From Candidatus Methanoperedens nitratireducens (GTDB lineage Archaea > Halobacteriota > Methanosarcinia > Methanosarcinales > Methanoperedenaceae), in the NCBI RefSeq assembly GCF_000685155.1, contig NZ_JMIY01000003.1, positions 167,575-231,574 on the forward strand: 64,000 nucleotides of DNA, read 5' to 3'. Both the position numbers and the translations under genes were made by a program. This document shows positions 28,641-37,878 of the stretch, one piece after another. Position 1 is the stretch's first letter, and every line of letters starts with the position of its first letter. The notes beneath the pieces were generated by a model. It worked only from the letters and a program-made list of their open reading frames with translations, made no database searches and was not told where the DNA came from.

Positions 28641-29573
28641 ATGAACCCCAAATCCCCAATCTACATCGCAGGCCACCGCGGCATGGCCGGCTCAGCTTTA
28701 AAACGAAAACTGGAATCAAAAGGTTATACCAACATCATAACCCGCACTCACAGCGAGCTCGACCTCACCAACCAGCAGGCGGTAAACAACTTCTTCGAAA
28801 CCGAAAGACCTGAATATGTTTTCCTGGCAGCAGCAAAGGTCGGCGGAATCCTTGCAAACAGCAAATACCCGGCTGATTTCATCTATGAAAATCTCATGAT
28901 AGAAGCCAACGTCATCCATGCCGCATACTCCCATGGCGTGAAAAAACTGCTATTCCTCGGCTCATCATGCATATATCCCCGACTTGCGCCGCAGCCGCTC
29001 AAAGAAGAATACCTGCTCACAGGCGAACTTGAGGTCACAAACGAGGCATATGCTATTGCAAAGATTGCGGGAATACGAATGTGCAAGCATTACAACCAGC
29101 AGTATGGGACGAACTTCATCTCAGTCATGCCAACCAACCTCTATGGACCTAATGACAACTACGACCTTGAGACATCGCATGTCATGGCAGCACTTATACG
29201 CAAGTTCCATGAGGCAAAGGTGATCAATGCACCAGAGGTCGTTGTGTGGGGCACTGGAGCACCCAGGCGGGAATTTCTGCATGTGGATGATATGGCAGAT
29301 GCGTGCGTGTACCTGATGGAGAACTATGATGCAGCGGATATCGGTGAGTTTGTCAATATCGGAGTAGGAGAGGATGTTACGATCAGGGAACTGGCTGAGT
29401 TGATAGGTGAGCTCGTGGGATACAGTGGAGAGATCGTGTACGACTCCACAAAGCCTGACGGGACGCCGCAGAAGCTGCTGGATGTCAGCAGGCTGCACGG
29501 ACGGTGGGAAGCAAGGATATCGCTAAGAGCTGGAATTAAGCAGGCATATGAGTGGTATGTAATTAATAAGTGA
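28641..29573 (+). CDS. fcl: GDP-L-fucose synthase
   Basis: Epimerises and reduces GDP-4-dehydro-6-deoxy-D-mannose (from Gmd) to GDP-L-fucose. Blocks: [19 protein letters not shown] (NADPH site), [38 protein letters not shown], and [20 protein letters not shown] (YxxxK). An upstream in-frame ATG at 28608 would add 11 poorly conserved residues; I prefer 28641. GC-richer than the preceding AT-rich genes. It supplies the activity lost from the relic at 14.6 kb. Confidence 0.93.
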   Translation: MNPKSPIYIAGHRGMAGSALKRKLESKGYTNIITRTHSELDLTNQQAVNNFFETERPEYVFLAAAKVGGILANSKYPADFIYENLMIEANVIHAAYSHGVKKLLFLGSSCIYPRLAPQPLKEEYLLTGELEVTNEAYAIAKIAGIRMCKHYNQQYGTNFISVMPTNLYGPNDNYDLETSHVMAALIRKFHEAKVINAPEVVVWGTGAPRREFLHVDDMADACVYLMENYDAADIGEFVNIGVGEDVTIRELAELIGELVGYSGEIVYDSTKPDGTPQKLLDVSRLHGRWEARISLRAGIKQAYEWYVINK

Positions 29574-29579
29574 TGAATA

Positions 29580-30449
29580 ATGACCTCAAAACCCTTAATT
29601 TCTGTTATTGTAGCCGTGTATAACGGTGCTAAAACCTTACAGCATTGTATCGATAGTGTATCTAATCAGACGTATCTCAATAAAGAGCTTATTATCATTG
29701 ATGGTGGTTCTACAGATGGCACGATAGAAATTATAAAATCCAATCAAGATAAAATCACTTACTGGGAGTCAGAGCCTGACAACGGTATCTATCATGCATG
29801 GAATAAGGCACTGGGCCATGCCAGTGGAGATTGGATATGTTTCCTGGGATCTGATGACTATCTCTGGAAAAGTAGTGTATTTGAAGAGATAATACCGCAT
29901 ATGATCAAAGCGGAATCTCAAGGTACGCGAATGGTGTATGGGCAGGTTGCAAGAGTAACAGAAGATGAAGAGATATGTTGTCTTGATGGTGATTCGTGGG
30001 AGTACACATGGAGGGGCATCATTATAGATGGAATAGGCTCTTTTGCACATCAAGGGATGTTTCACCATCGCAGCATCTTTGAACTTTATGGAATGTTTGA
30101 TGTATCTTTCAAAATAGTAGGAGATTATGAACTGCTAATCAGGGTGTTTAAGGAGGGAGGAAATGCAATCTTTGTAAATGGATTGATCGTTACAGGAATG
30201 CAAATTGGAGGAATTACTTCCAACTGCGTAAAGCTGGTTAATGAAATGGCCAGAGCACGCAGAAAAAATCGACTGAGGGTTATTACAATACCATGGCTCA
30301 TATCCTATGCCTGGGCTATTTGCTTTCCATTTTTAAATTATATAATTGGAGAGAGGTATGTTAGATATTTAGTTAACTTTGGAAAAAGCTCGGTAACGTA
30401 TCTTTCTTACAAGAAGAATGTTATTTTAGAACACAAGAATGATCAATGA
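29580..30449 (+). CDS. GT2 family glycosyltransferase
   Basis: A 289-residue GT-A transferase of the WcaA/colanic-acid-like type. It has ISVIVAVYNGAKTLQHCIDS, IIDGGSTDGT, SEPDNGIYHAWNKAL and CFLGSDDYLW (DxD-like). It starts six bases after fcl and closes this stretch of sugar genes. Confidence 0.9.
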   Translation: MTSKPLISVIVAVYNGAKTLQHCIDSVSNQTYLNKELIIIDGGSTDGTIEIIKSNQDKITYWESEPDNGIYHAWNKALGHASGDWICFLGSDDYLWKSSVFEEIIPHMIKAESQGTRMVYGQVARVTEDEEICCLDGDSWEYTWRGIIIDGIGSFAHQGMFHHRSIFELYGMFDVSFKIVGDYELLIRVFKEGGNAIFVNGLIVTGMQIGGITSNCVKLVNEMARARRKNRLRVITIPWLISYAWAICFPFLNYIIGERYVRYLVNFGKSSVTYLSYKKNVILEHKNDQ

Positions 30450-30514
30450 ATCAATTTAATTCATGACAAAAGTTTAATCGATAAAAAAGATGAATATACA
30501 AAAATCCACAATCT

Positions 30515-30542
30515 TTATAATCTTTAAATTCTACTTATAAAA
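30515..30542 (+). promoter_or_regulatory. Probable TATA elements of the aglB promoter
   Basis: The 110-base gap before aglB is AT-rich and carries two TATA-like boxes, tttataatc at 30516-30524 and cttataaaa at 30532-30540. With the first box, transcription would start near 30543 and include the ribosome-binding site GAGGTG (about 30550-30555) in front of the TTG start. Confidence 0.45.
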
Positions 30543-30559
30543 CTGTTCCGAGGTGTACA

Positions 30560-33118
30560 TTGGCTAAAGCAAAATCTGAAAAACAATACAGGGAAAAACC
30601 TGGAAAAAAGACAAACAATACTACAGGGAAAGAAACAGGAACATTTTTTAATGTCAGGTACCTTTCTTACATATCAGTTATTGCAATCTTCCTGTTCTCA
30701 TTCTATATAAGAGGGATCACACCCATAGAAAGCGTTTTCAGAGGTGGGATTGTAGGGTTTGCGGCTGATGATGCTGTGTTCCATATGAGGCTGGTTGAGA
30801 ACACCATCTACTTTTTCCCCCATCGGATATTCTTCGATGCATATACCCTTTATCCATATGGAAATTCATTGCACCTTGCTCCTTTGTTCTCGCAGACGAT
30901 CGCTTTTTTTGCCCTGATTGCAGGTTTTGTTACAAATAGCTGGAATCCCGCCATTGCCGGTATGCCTTCTCAATCCGCTATTGATACAGTAGGAGCGTTC
31001 TTTCCTGCGATTATGGGGGCTCTGATAGTATTCCCGGTCTACGTTATTGGCAGGGAATTGATAGATGAGAAAGCGGGATTGATTGGAGCTTTTTTAATTG
31101 CAATACTGCCGGGTCAGTTCCTCTCAAGGTCAGTACTTGGATTCACAGATCATCACGTAGCAGAAATATTCTTTTTAACGCTTACGATGATGTTTTTCAT
31201 CATCGCCATTAAAAAAGCGGAAAATATCACACTTGACCACTGGCTGAATAAAGACTGGAATGCATTGAAGACACCCTTAATTTACTCTCTTTTTGCAGGC
31301 ATTTCTTTCGGAGCGTATCTTCTCAACTGGGTTTATGGTGTTTTCTTTGCGGCTGTATTTGGTATTTTTGTTATCATCCAGTATATTATAGATCATTTCA
31401 GGGGGAACTCCACAGAATACCTGGGCGTAGTAGGTACAATCGCATATATTGTTGCCATGATAATGGTCATTCCTTATATTGATCTTAGCAATGGCTTTAG
31501 CTCATCAAGATACTCCCTCCTTCATTTAAGCGTAACAGGCGGTGGCGCCGCTGTGCTTGCTTTACTGAGTCTTGCTTCCAGGGAAATGAACAAACGTGGA
31601 TATAAGGGAACTCATTATTTATTGTTTGTATCAGGCACGATATTGACCGGTCTGATAGCCCTGAAAATCCTGTTGCCTGGATTTTACGTTGCAACCGTAG
31701 GACAAATAGGTGTCATATTTAAAGGATATAGCGGCGGCAGTTTAACTATCGCAGAAGCATCTCCGATCACTCCTGAGATGATAATGGGCAATTTCGGATA
31801 TAATTATTATCTTGCTTACCTTGCAATCGGGATACTTTTCTATTATATTATCAAAAAATCAAATGCAGAATATACACTGCTGGCAGTCTGGAGCGTTTTT
31901 GTTCTGGCAATGATGCTGGCTCAGAACAGATTTGCATACTACTATGCGGTGAACGTGGCAATACTTTTAGGATTCATGGGCTCCAGAATTCTGGATTTTA
32001 GTGGCTGGAATAGTTTTGATTCGAATGATATAATTGAACGTGTGAAAAAAACCAGGATACAGCATGCCCTCTCTTTAATTATTGTGGTCGCAGTAATAGG
32101 CTTCATGCCGCCGGGTGCTTCTCCGTATAAGATCACCACAGAAACTGCACAGTGGGGGGCTGTCTCACCAGGGTATTACGAATGGTATGACGCTCTTAAC
32201 TGGATGAGATATAATACCCCTGATCCGGGTTTAGACTACTATGCTATCTACGAGAAACCAAAGAACAGCACATACACCTATCCTGAAACTGCGTATGGCG
32301 TTATGAGCTGGTGGGACTACGGGCATGTTATTACCTATTACGGCCGCAGAATCCCGAATGCGAATCCGTTCCAGGCAGGCATTGGGGGCGGGCCGGATCA
32401 TGCACCCGGGGCCTCTACTTTCCTGATCGCACCTACTGAAGAAAAAGCAAACGAAATCCTTGATAAGCTGGGTACCAATGGAAAACCTGGTGCAAGATAC
32501 GTTGCCAGCAATGCTTATATGGCTTATGCAATCCTTACCGTTTTTGCAGAATGGGATCTCTCCAATCAGGACTATTATATACCTGTTCAAACATCCCAGG
32601 GAACGATAGGCGCTCCCTCGATGAAGTATTTTAACACAATGGAGGCAAAACTCCATATATTTGATACGAATGGCCTGAGCCACTACCGCCTGGTGCATGA
32701 ATCCGCGCCCAACCCATATACCCTTGGCGGCAATGCTGAAAGGTGGTATAAGAATGTTTATAATGTTTTATACGACGGCAACTTGCCTGTCGAGGACTCA
32801 GGATATGCTAAGATATTTGAATATGTAAAAGGAGCCAGAATCACAGGAACAGCACCGTCAAATACTACAGTCACACTGACCAATACGATCGAAACAAATA
32901 TAAGAAGAACTATTCAATACTCACAGACAACTTCCTCTAATGGTACGTATTCCTTTACAGTTCCCTATTCCACACTAGGTCCGATTCCGGGAGAGACGCA
33001 GTTCGATACAAAACCAGCAGGACCTTATACAGTGACAGCAGGTGATATCTCAAAGCAGATCGACGTAAGTGAAAAAGATGTTCTTGAAGGACGTACTGTA
33101 ACCCTTGATCTGGTGTGA
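30560..33118 (+). CDS. aglB: Archaeal oligosaccharyltransferase AglB (STT3)
   Basis: Transfers the lipid-linked oligosaccharide to Asn in N-x-S/T sequons on the outer face of the membrane. 852 residues: a cytoplasmic basic tail, about 13 transmembrane helices in residues 30-520, then a soluble domain. The substrate-binding WWDYG motif is at residues 584-588. Catalytic-side loops are FAADDAVFHMRLVEN near residue 70 and FTDHHVAEIFF near residue 200. The last ~85 residues form an Ig-like/carboxypeptidase-regulatory beta domain. Start is TTG with GAGGTG upstream. Its position in the glycan island ties the surrounding enzymes to N-glycosylation of surface proteins. Confidence 0.95.
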   Translation: MAKAKSEKQYREKPGKKTNNTTGKETGTFFNVRYLSYISVIAIFLFSFYIRGITPIESVFRGGIVGFAADDAVFHMRLVENTIYFFPHRIFFDAYTLYPYGNSLHLAPLFSQTIAFFALIAGFVTNSWNPAIAGMPSQSAIDTVGAFFPAIMGALIVFPVYVIGRELIDEKAGLIGAFLIAILPGQFLSRSVLGFTDHHVAEIFFLTLTMMFFIIAIKKAENITLDHWLNKDWNALKTPLIYSLFAGISFGAYLLNWVYGVFFAAVFGIFVIIQYIIDHFRGNSTEYLGVVGTIAYIVAMIMVIPYIDLSNGFSSSRYSLLHLSVTGGGAAVLALLSLASREMNKRGYKGTHYLLFVSGTILTGLIALKILLPGFYVATVGQIGVIFKGYSGGSLTIAEASPITPEMIMGNFGYNYYLAYLAIGILFYYIIKKSNAEYTLLAVWSVFVLAMMLAQNRFAYYYAVNVAILLGFMGSRILDFSGWNSFDSNDIIERVKKTRIQHALSLIIVVAVIGFMPPGASPYKITTETAQWGAVSPGYYEWYDALNWMRYNTPDPGLDYYAIYEKPKNSTYTYPETAYGVMSWWDYGHVITYYGRRIPNANPFQAGIGGGPDHAPGASTFLIAPTEEKANEILDKLGTNGKPGARYVASNAYMAYAILTVFAEWDLSNQDYYIPVQTSQGTIGAPSMKYFNTMEAKLHIFDTNGLSHYRLVHESAPNPYTLGGNAERWYKNVYNVLYDGNLPVEDSGYAKIFEYVKGARITGTAPSNTTVTLTNTIETNIRRTIQYSQTTSSNGTYSFTVPYSTLGPIPGETQFDTKPAGPYTVTAGDISKQIDVSEKDVLEGRTVTLDLV

Positions 33119-33337
33119 TTACTCAAGCAAACTTTTCCCTTTAGTGAAGCCCAACAGCGATGCTGAAATTATAACTAAAACTATTATTAATACAGATACA
33201 TATATACTCGCCACTCTCTCTATATTTTTCAAAATCAGGATATAGAGAAGATCTGCTATCCAGATGCCTATAATAAGTCCCATAAATCCAAAGGTAATGG
33301 CATATACCGATCTTTTGAGTAATTCTGAAATTTCCAT
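33119..33337 (-). CDS. Small two-TM membrane protein
   Basis: A 72-residue protein with two hydrophobic helices (residues about 11-33 and 44-63) separated by a short charged loop. No family is recognised. It converges on aglB with no gap between the two stop codons. Its own promoter would lie at 33340-33380, which contains AT-rich TATA-like sequence. Confidence 0.55.
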   Translation of the reverse strand: MEISELLKRSVYAITFGFMGLIIGIWIADLLYILILKNIERVASIYVSVLIIVLVIISASLLGFTKGKSLLE

Positions 33338-33603
33338 AATTTGTTGTGATTAAGGCACTTTAATATATTAAATATATCGAAGGTGGTTACCAACAGGGAT
33401 ATATTCTCGTTAGTAATAGAAAGCAAAAGTTGGAACACAAATAACTTGCTACAAATATATAGCCGGTGCGGCCTGAGTGCTTGCATAGTCAATGCCTCCA
33501 GCAACTTTCGGGTATGCGCACCTGATATCCTCTATCGTTCTGTCCGAGGATGTGCGCTCATCTCCGACATCCTTAAATCTTATTGTAGCAATTTTAACTT
33601 AAT

Positions 33604-33804
33604 ATGACATTGAGATCTAAATCCAAGAAAATTAATTTGCCTATTATTGTGGAAAAAGATGAGGATGGATTCTATGTTGTGTAGTGTCCACTTTTAAAAG
33701 GTTGCTACACTCAGGAAAAATCACTTGACGATGCACTTAAAAACATACGAGAAGTAATTGAGATGGATCTGGCGCAAATCAAGGCAAAAGTTGGCATATC
33801 CTGA
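33604..33804 (+). pseudogene. hicB: HicB-like antitoxin gene with in-frame TAG
   Basis: The 66-codon frame reads as a HicB/UPF0150 partial RNase-H-like protein: INLPIIVEKDEDGFYVV, stop, CPLLKGCYTQEKSLDDALKN. TAG at 33682-33684 stands where the family has Glu (GFYVVECP), so a single GAG-to-TAG change explains it. No hicA lies next to it. Upstream (33486-33600) I see no clear gene. Compare the intact hicB at 41993. Confidence 0.8.
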
Positions 33805-33808
33805 TATT

Positions 33809-35182
33809 TTATACTATGAGTAAGAAAAGCCATATCGGGATAAATAATATGCTGAATCCTCTGAACTCTTCTCTCTTAAATATGTCTTTTGTCACGACTA
33901 TTCCCAGGTTCAGATCTTTTATTTCCATGAATTCTATAAGTCCTTTCATGTCTGCATTTGTGGATTGCTCCTTATACTTCACTTCAACGGGAATAACCTT
34001 CAGCGAGTCATCATATACAAAATCAACCTCGTATTTATTTTTCCAATAATAGGGCTCAAAGAACGGTTTTGATTCGTGACCTTTTTTAATCAGGTGCCAC
34101 GCAACTATATTTTCAGCAGCTTTGCCATCATCCCGATCCAGGGTAAGTGCCCTTCTTAGCCCTTCCTCCCAGAAGTAGAGCTTCTTTGCCAGCTTCTCGG
34201 CTGCTTTTTTAGATGGTGCATAAACCTCAGCTACGAACACCATCATAGAGCTTTGCAGGTAGTAAAGGTAGAGTTTCAAAGTTTCCCGATCAACATCGAG
34301 CCGTTCTGACAACCCTTTGTATGTGAACCTGTTGGTGGAAATAGCAGCGATATCCCGCACCATTTTTTCAAGAAGTAAAGGATCTTTTACCTTGAACACG
34401 CTTACGATGTCTTTGAACAGGATGAGAGCAAAATAATCTTCAACAATAGTTCTATGCCACTGCGTCAGATCTCTGACTTTGAACCATTCAGGATATCCAC
34501 CGGTATCGAAATATTGACCCAGGAAATGCAGTATGATCTGTTTATGTGCGATAACGCTGTAGTATGCTTTTTCTATATCTTCAAAACTATCCATGCCGGG
34601 TTTTTGTGGTGACATCTCAGCCAGGGTGATGTTATTGAATTCCAGGAACTCTCGGAATGTCAGAGGAAAGACATCTATAAATCTAATCCTTCCTGCCAGG
34701 CTTTCAGAAGAATCCAGATATAGGAGAGTTTTAGATGACCCTGAAATAATGAATCTGCATGTTGCATGGGCATCTATGTAATATTTTAACTGTGACCGCC
34801 ACTCTTTCAGGACATGTATTTCATCCAGTAAAAGGTAAACTTTTTCTCTGGATGGGTCTATACCTGTAAGTACATGGTACGTGTTCAGAATATCGTGAAT
34901 GCTATCAATTCTACCTATAAGGTCATCTATTCTTACGTAGACGATTCTCTCAGGTTGCATTGTTTTAAGAAGATGTTCTATGTACTGGTAAAGTATAGTC
35001 GTTTTTCCGCTTCGTCTTATCCCAGAGAGGCATATTATTCTTTCAAGTTTATCTGATTCCTGTATTTTGTCGAGATAACCTGATCTCGGAATTCCTTTGT
35101 CCGATGGCTTTACATTTTTTGTTTGCCACCAGTAGTTTCTTTCTTTGAGGTAGCTTATTAAGAACTCTTTATCCATATGCAA
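33809..35182 (-). CDS. AAA+ ATPase with DUF4143 domain
   Basis: A 457-residue member of the abundant archaeal/bacterial AAA_14-DUF4143 ATPase family, whose role is unclear. Walker A is SGIRRSGKTTILYQYI (residues ~54-69) and Walker B is VYLLLDEIHVLKEW. The DUF4143 half ends with an EVDFVYDDSLKVIPVEVKYK block that looks like a nuclease (PD-(D/E)xK) core. It is typically found scattered and mobile. It converges with the broken hicB. Confidence 0.88.
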   Translation of the reverse strand: MHMDKEFLISYLKERNYWWQTKNVKPSDKGIPRSGYLDKIQESDKLERIICLSGIRRSGKTTILYQYIEHLLKTMQPERIVYVRIDDLIGRIDSIHDILNTYHVLTGIDPSREKVYLLLDEIHVLKEWRSQLKYYIDAHATCRFIISGSSKTLLYLDSSESLAGRIRFIDVFPLTFREFLEFNNITLAEMSPQKPGMDSFEDIEKAYYSVIAHKQIILHFLGQYFDTGGYPEWFKVRDLTQWHRTIVEDYFALILFKDIVSVFKVKDPLLLEKMVRDIAAISTNRFTYKGLSERLDVDRETLKLYLYYLQSSMMVFVAEVYAPSKKAAEKLAKKLYFWEEGLRRALTLDRDDGKAAENIVAWHLIKKGHESKPFFEPYYWKNKYEVDFVYDDSLKVIPVEVKYKEQSTNADMKGLIEFMEIKDLNLGIVVTKDIFKREEFRGFSILFIPIWLFLLIV

Positions 35183-35254
35183 GTATAACCCGCATAATTC
35201 TAATAAATGTTGCGGTCTGTGTTTGCAGTTTTATATAGTGGTTTTGTATATTTT

Positions 35255-35731
35255 TTAATTTGACAAGCAAAAATCTTGCAAAATCCTGTTCGCAATACCA
35301 TCAATATCATCAAGCTCTATCCCTGCTCTCCCCACCACTGCCACAACACAGCATCCTCTTTTGAAAATATCTATATCCTCATCACTGTCCGCTATTATTA
35401 TGCGGGGCTTACCAGACAGGGCGAAGCCATCGGCAAGCACGAGATCATTATCTGCAAAGTATTTATCACAGAGATCACCAAGCTCCATCTCACCTTCAAC
35501 ATTCTTAATTACCGCAAGTTTAACAGATGAAGATATCGCTACTGTATCTGCTCCAGCCTTTGCATATTTCCAGGTATCCTTGCCCTGTATATCAATCTCA
35601 AAATCACCGTGTTTGTGGTGTTTCAAAGCACCCACCCGAAGACCGCGGGCTTTAAGCTCTTTTATCAGTGCCTCCATCAATCTCGATCTATCGAGTTTGC
35701 TCTTTCCCATAATGCAGATCACAGGAGGCAT
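35255..35731 (-). CDS. mobB: Molybdopterin-guanine dinucleotide biosynthesis protein MobB
   Basis: A 158-residue MobB homologue assisting GTP-dependent attachment of GMP to molybdopterin. Signatures: LKARGLRVGALKHHKHG and KDTWKYAKAGADTVAI, then DLVLADGF. The P-loop position reads GKSKLDRSRLMEAL and lacks the usual GK(T/S) core, so nucleotide binding may be weak. I place the start at 35731, where ATG overlaps the fdhD stop (TGATG); an upstream ATG at 35749 lies inside fdhD. Last of the mobA-fdhD-mobB run. Confidence 0.85.
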   Translation of the reverse strand: MPPVICIMGKSKLDRSRLMEALIKELKARGLRVGALKHHKHGDFEIDIQGKDTWKYAKAGADTVAISSSVKLAVIKNVEGEMELGDLCDKYFADNDLVLADGFALSGKPRIIIADSDEDIDIFKRGCCVVAVVGRAGIELDDIDGIANRILQDFCLSN

Positions 35732-36477
35732 CACAGACCAAGCCTCCATGGATGTGTGAAGACCGATATTTTATTATGCAAGACAAAACATACAAGACAG
35801 ACACCGGTCCGTTCGGCAGCCTCCACACCTGTATTCAGGGGTGCTGTCTTTGTCGCAACTAACGGAATTCCTGCCCGTGCTGCTTTTAGTACCATGCCTG
35901 CAGACTGCCGCCCTGTTGAAGAAAGGAAATGCCTGCCAGGATCAATGCCCTCAAGATATGCACAGCCCACCACTTTATCAAAAGCGTTATGCCGTCCCAC
36001 ATCTATAGCCTTTACTATGCATTCACCATCTGTATTCACAAGGCATGCAGCATGGGTTCCGTGTGTCTTTTTGTATATCTCTGACTCTAAAAATGTGAAG
36101 CTTCTTTTAATTGCATCTGGCCTGAATACAGTATCTGATCTGACTGATATCGCTTCGTTCTCGTCCCACCGCACACCGATACATCCGGATGACCGCAGCT
36201 CTCGCCAGAGCTCAAGATGCTCTGTAGGCTCTATCTCTACATATACTGTCCTCTCCTCTATGTGCAGCTCCCTGATCTCGTGAGGATTTTTCACAATCCC
36301 TTCGCAGATGAGATAGCCAAGAGCAAGCTCTTCTATCATCTCAGGAGTAGCCAGGATTGAAGCAGTAAGGATTCTATTTACAAACAGTTCGATGGTATCC
36401 TCAACTGCTACCTGGTATGTTATCTCGTGCGATACATCATCGGTTAATTGATTTGCCTGATAGTTCTTTATGTACAT
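35731..36477 (-). CDS. fdhD: Formate dehydrogenase accessory sulfurtransferase FdhD
   Basis: Transfers sulfur from a cysteine desulfurase to the molybdenum/tungsten bis-MGD cofactor of formate dehydrogenase-type enzymes. Blocks: EELALGYLICEGIV, SSGCIGVRW (single Cys at the acceptor loop), KKTHGTHAACLV, AIDVGRHNAFDKVVG and FLSSTGRQSAGMVLKAARA. The start at 36477 follows the mobA stop by a few bases. A longer frame from 36522 would overlap mobA by 38 bases. Its presence implies a bis-MGD enzyme elsewhere in the genome. Confidence 0.9.
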   Translation of the reverse strand: MYIKNYQANQLTDDVSHEITYQVAVEDTIELFVNRILTASILATPEMIEELALGYLICEGIVKNPHEIRELHIEERTVYVEIEPTEHLELWRELRSSGCIGVRWDENEAISVRSDTVFRPDAIKRSFTFLESEIYKKTHGTHAACLVNTDGECIVKAIDVGRHNAFDKVVGCAYLEGIDPGRHFLSSTGRQSAGMVLKAARAGIPLVATKTAPLNTGVEAAERTGVCLVCFVLHNKISVFTHPWRLGL

Positions 36478-36484
36478 ATTAAAA

Positions 36485-37108
36485 TTATTTGGATAATCTT
36501 TCGATATCCTTGTATGTTTCAATATCCTTGTATGTATTGATATTCATGAATGTTCTTAAATCAGGATCGATGCTCTTAATCCTATCTACTGAGACATAAT
36601 TGACATCCAACCTGAATACAGGAGCCAGAATTATAGTCTCCCCCTTCTCAATTGCCTCTCTTGTCTCTTTTATCATAGGCTCGCATCTGTAAACAGCATG
36701 CAGGGGCTCAAGAAAGCCATCATCCCATCGGGGAATGGCAGCATCATAATGTTCGCTCTCCCTAAAGAGCATCTTGATCACATCTTCATTTATAAAGGGC
36801 ATATCGCATGCTGCAACAAAACAGTATTCATCCTCACATATAAGCATGCCTGAGAGTATGCCAGCAAGCGGACCTGTATCTTTACAGATATCGTATGCAA
36901 ATCTATACTCATGACCTGACAGAACAGAATCCAGCAGCTCGCCCTGTGCTGTATCGCGCACAGATACTATAATGTTATCCGCTGCTTTTTCCAGGCTTTC
37001 GATAACGAAGGCTATCAAGGGTTTGCCATTAATATCTACAAGTGCCTTCTCCTGGTAACCAAGGCGGCTGCCCTTCCCGCCAGCCAGGATGAGCGCAGAG
37101 GATCCCAT
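36485..37108 (-). CDS. mobA: Molybdenum cofactor guanylyltransferase MobA
   Basis: Adds GMP from GTP to Mo-molybdopterin. A 207-residue nucleotidyltransferase with ALILAGGKGSRLGYQEKALV (G-loop), VAACDMPFINEDV (metal Asp) and IPRWDDGFLEPLHAVYR. The C-terminus holds a near-perfect 18-base tandem duplication (…YKDIETYKDIE…, about 36502-36537), extending the protein by six residues. The next gene starts within 10 bases downstream. Confidence 0.92.
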   Translation of the reverse strand: MGSSALILAGGKGSRLGYQEKALVDINGKPLIAFVIESLEKAADNIIVSVRDTAQGELLDSVLSGHEYRFAYDICKDTGPLAGILSGMLICEDEYCFVAACDMPFINEDVIKMLFRESEHYDAAIPRWDDGFLEPLHAVYRCEPMIKETREAIEKGETIILAPVFRLDVNYVSVDRIKSIDPDLRTFMNINTYKDIETYKDIERLSK

Positions 37109-37109
37109 A

Positions 37110-37796
37110 TTAAATATGCCCTGCCTCTCTCATGCTAAAATGCCGCCCATCTCCTATTATAACATGATCAAGTACGTCGATTCCTATAATTTTTCCAGCC
37201 TCTATCAATTTCTTTGTTATCTCTATATCTTCCCTGCTCGGTGTTGGATCACCGGATGGATGGTTATGAGCCAGGATTATGTGCGCTGCTGATACTGCCA
37301 GTGCAGCCTTAAATACTTCTCTTGGATGTACGATGTTGGCGTTGAGCGATCCGATAGAAATAATCTCCTCTTTGATTATCTGGTTTTTGGTATCCAGACA
37401 GAGCTCGATAAAATTCTCTTTTTTCTGTTCCCTCATCCTGGGGTAGATTCGCCTGTAGACATCCTCAGGTGAGTTGATCTTTGGTTTTGCATCCTCATTA
37501 AAGGATTCAAGCCTTCGTGCGATCTCAAAACATGATGCAATCTGCGCTGCTTTACTCTCCTTGATCCCATGGATCTTCATTAATTGGTCAGGGCTTATCT
37601 GTGAGAGCTGCTTCAGGTTGTATTGTGATAATATCCTCTGGCATAGATTGATCACGTTCTCCTGTCTTGAGCCCGTCCTCAGGATTATGGCCAGAAGCTC
37701 AGAATCACTCAGCGCAGCCGCGCCATTCTTTATGAGTCTTTCCCTTGGCCTCTCTTCTTTTTGCATATCAAGGATTCTGATCTTGTACTCCTGCAT
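37110..37796 (-). CDS. radC: RadC-family JAB/MPN-domain protein
   Basis: A 228-residue RadC homologue. The N-terminal helix-hairpin-helix region (LMKIHGIKESKAAQI) is followed by the JAB metal site HNHPSGDPTPSREDI. The DNA-repair role given to this family in old annotations is doubtful; many members travel with mobile or defence loci. It ends one base before mobA. It is divergent from the flippase at 37879. Confidence 0.9.
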   Translation of the reverse strand: MQEYKIRILDMQKEERPRERLIKNGAAALSDSELLAIILRTGSRQENVINLCQRILSQYNLKQLSQISPDQLMKIHGIKESKAAQIASCFEIARRLESFNEDAKPKINSPEDVYRRIYPRMREQKKENFIELCLDTKNQIIKEEIISIGSLNANIVHPREVFKAALAVSAAHIILAHNHPSGDPTPSREDIEITKKLIEAGKIIGIDVLDHVIIGDGRHFSMREAGHI

Positions 37797-37878
37797 GATT
37801 CCTCTTAATTATTTTAATAGATTAAAATCTTTGCAGGAATCAAGGTTTAAGCCTTCCACATCCATACTACACGCAAAC

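Noticed and set aside
33268-33600. A gene between the two-TM protein and the broken hicB (possible DUF433 remnant on the minus strand)
   Set aside because: A weak resemblance (TIEDIRCAYPKV) in a short frame is not enough; no start, length or partner supports it.
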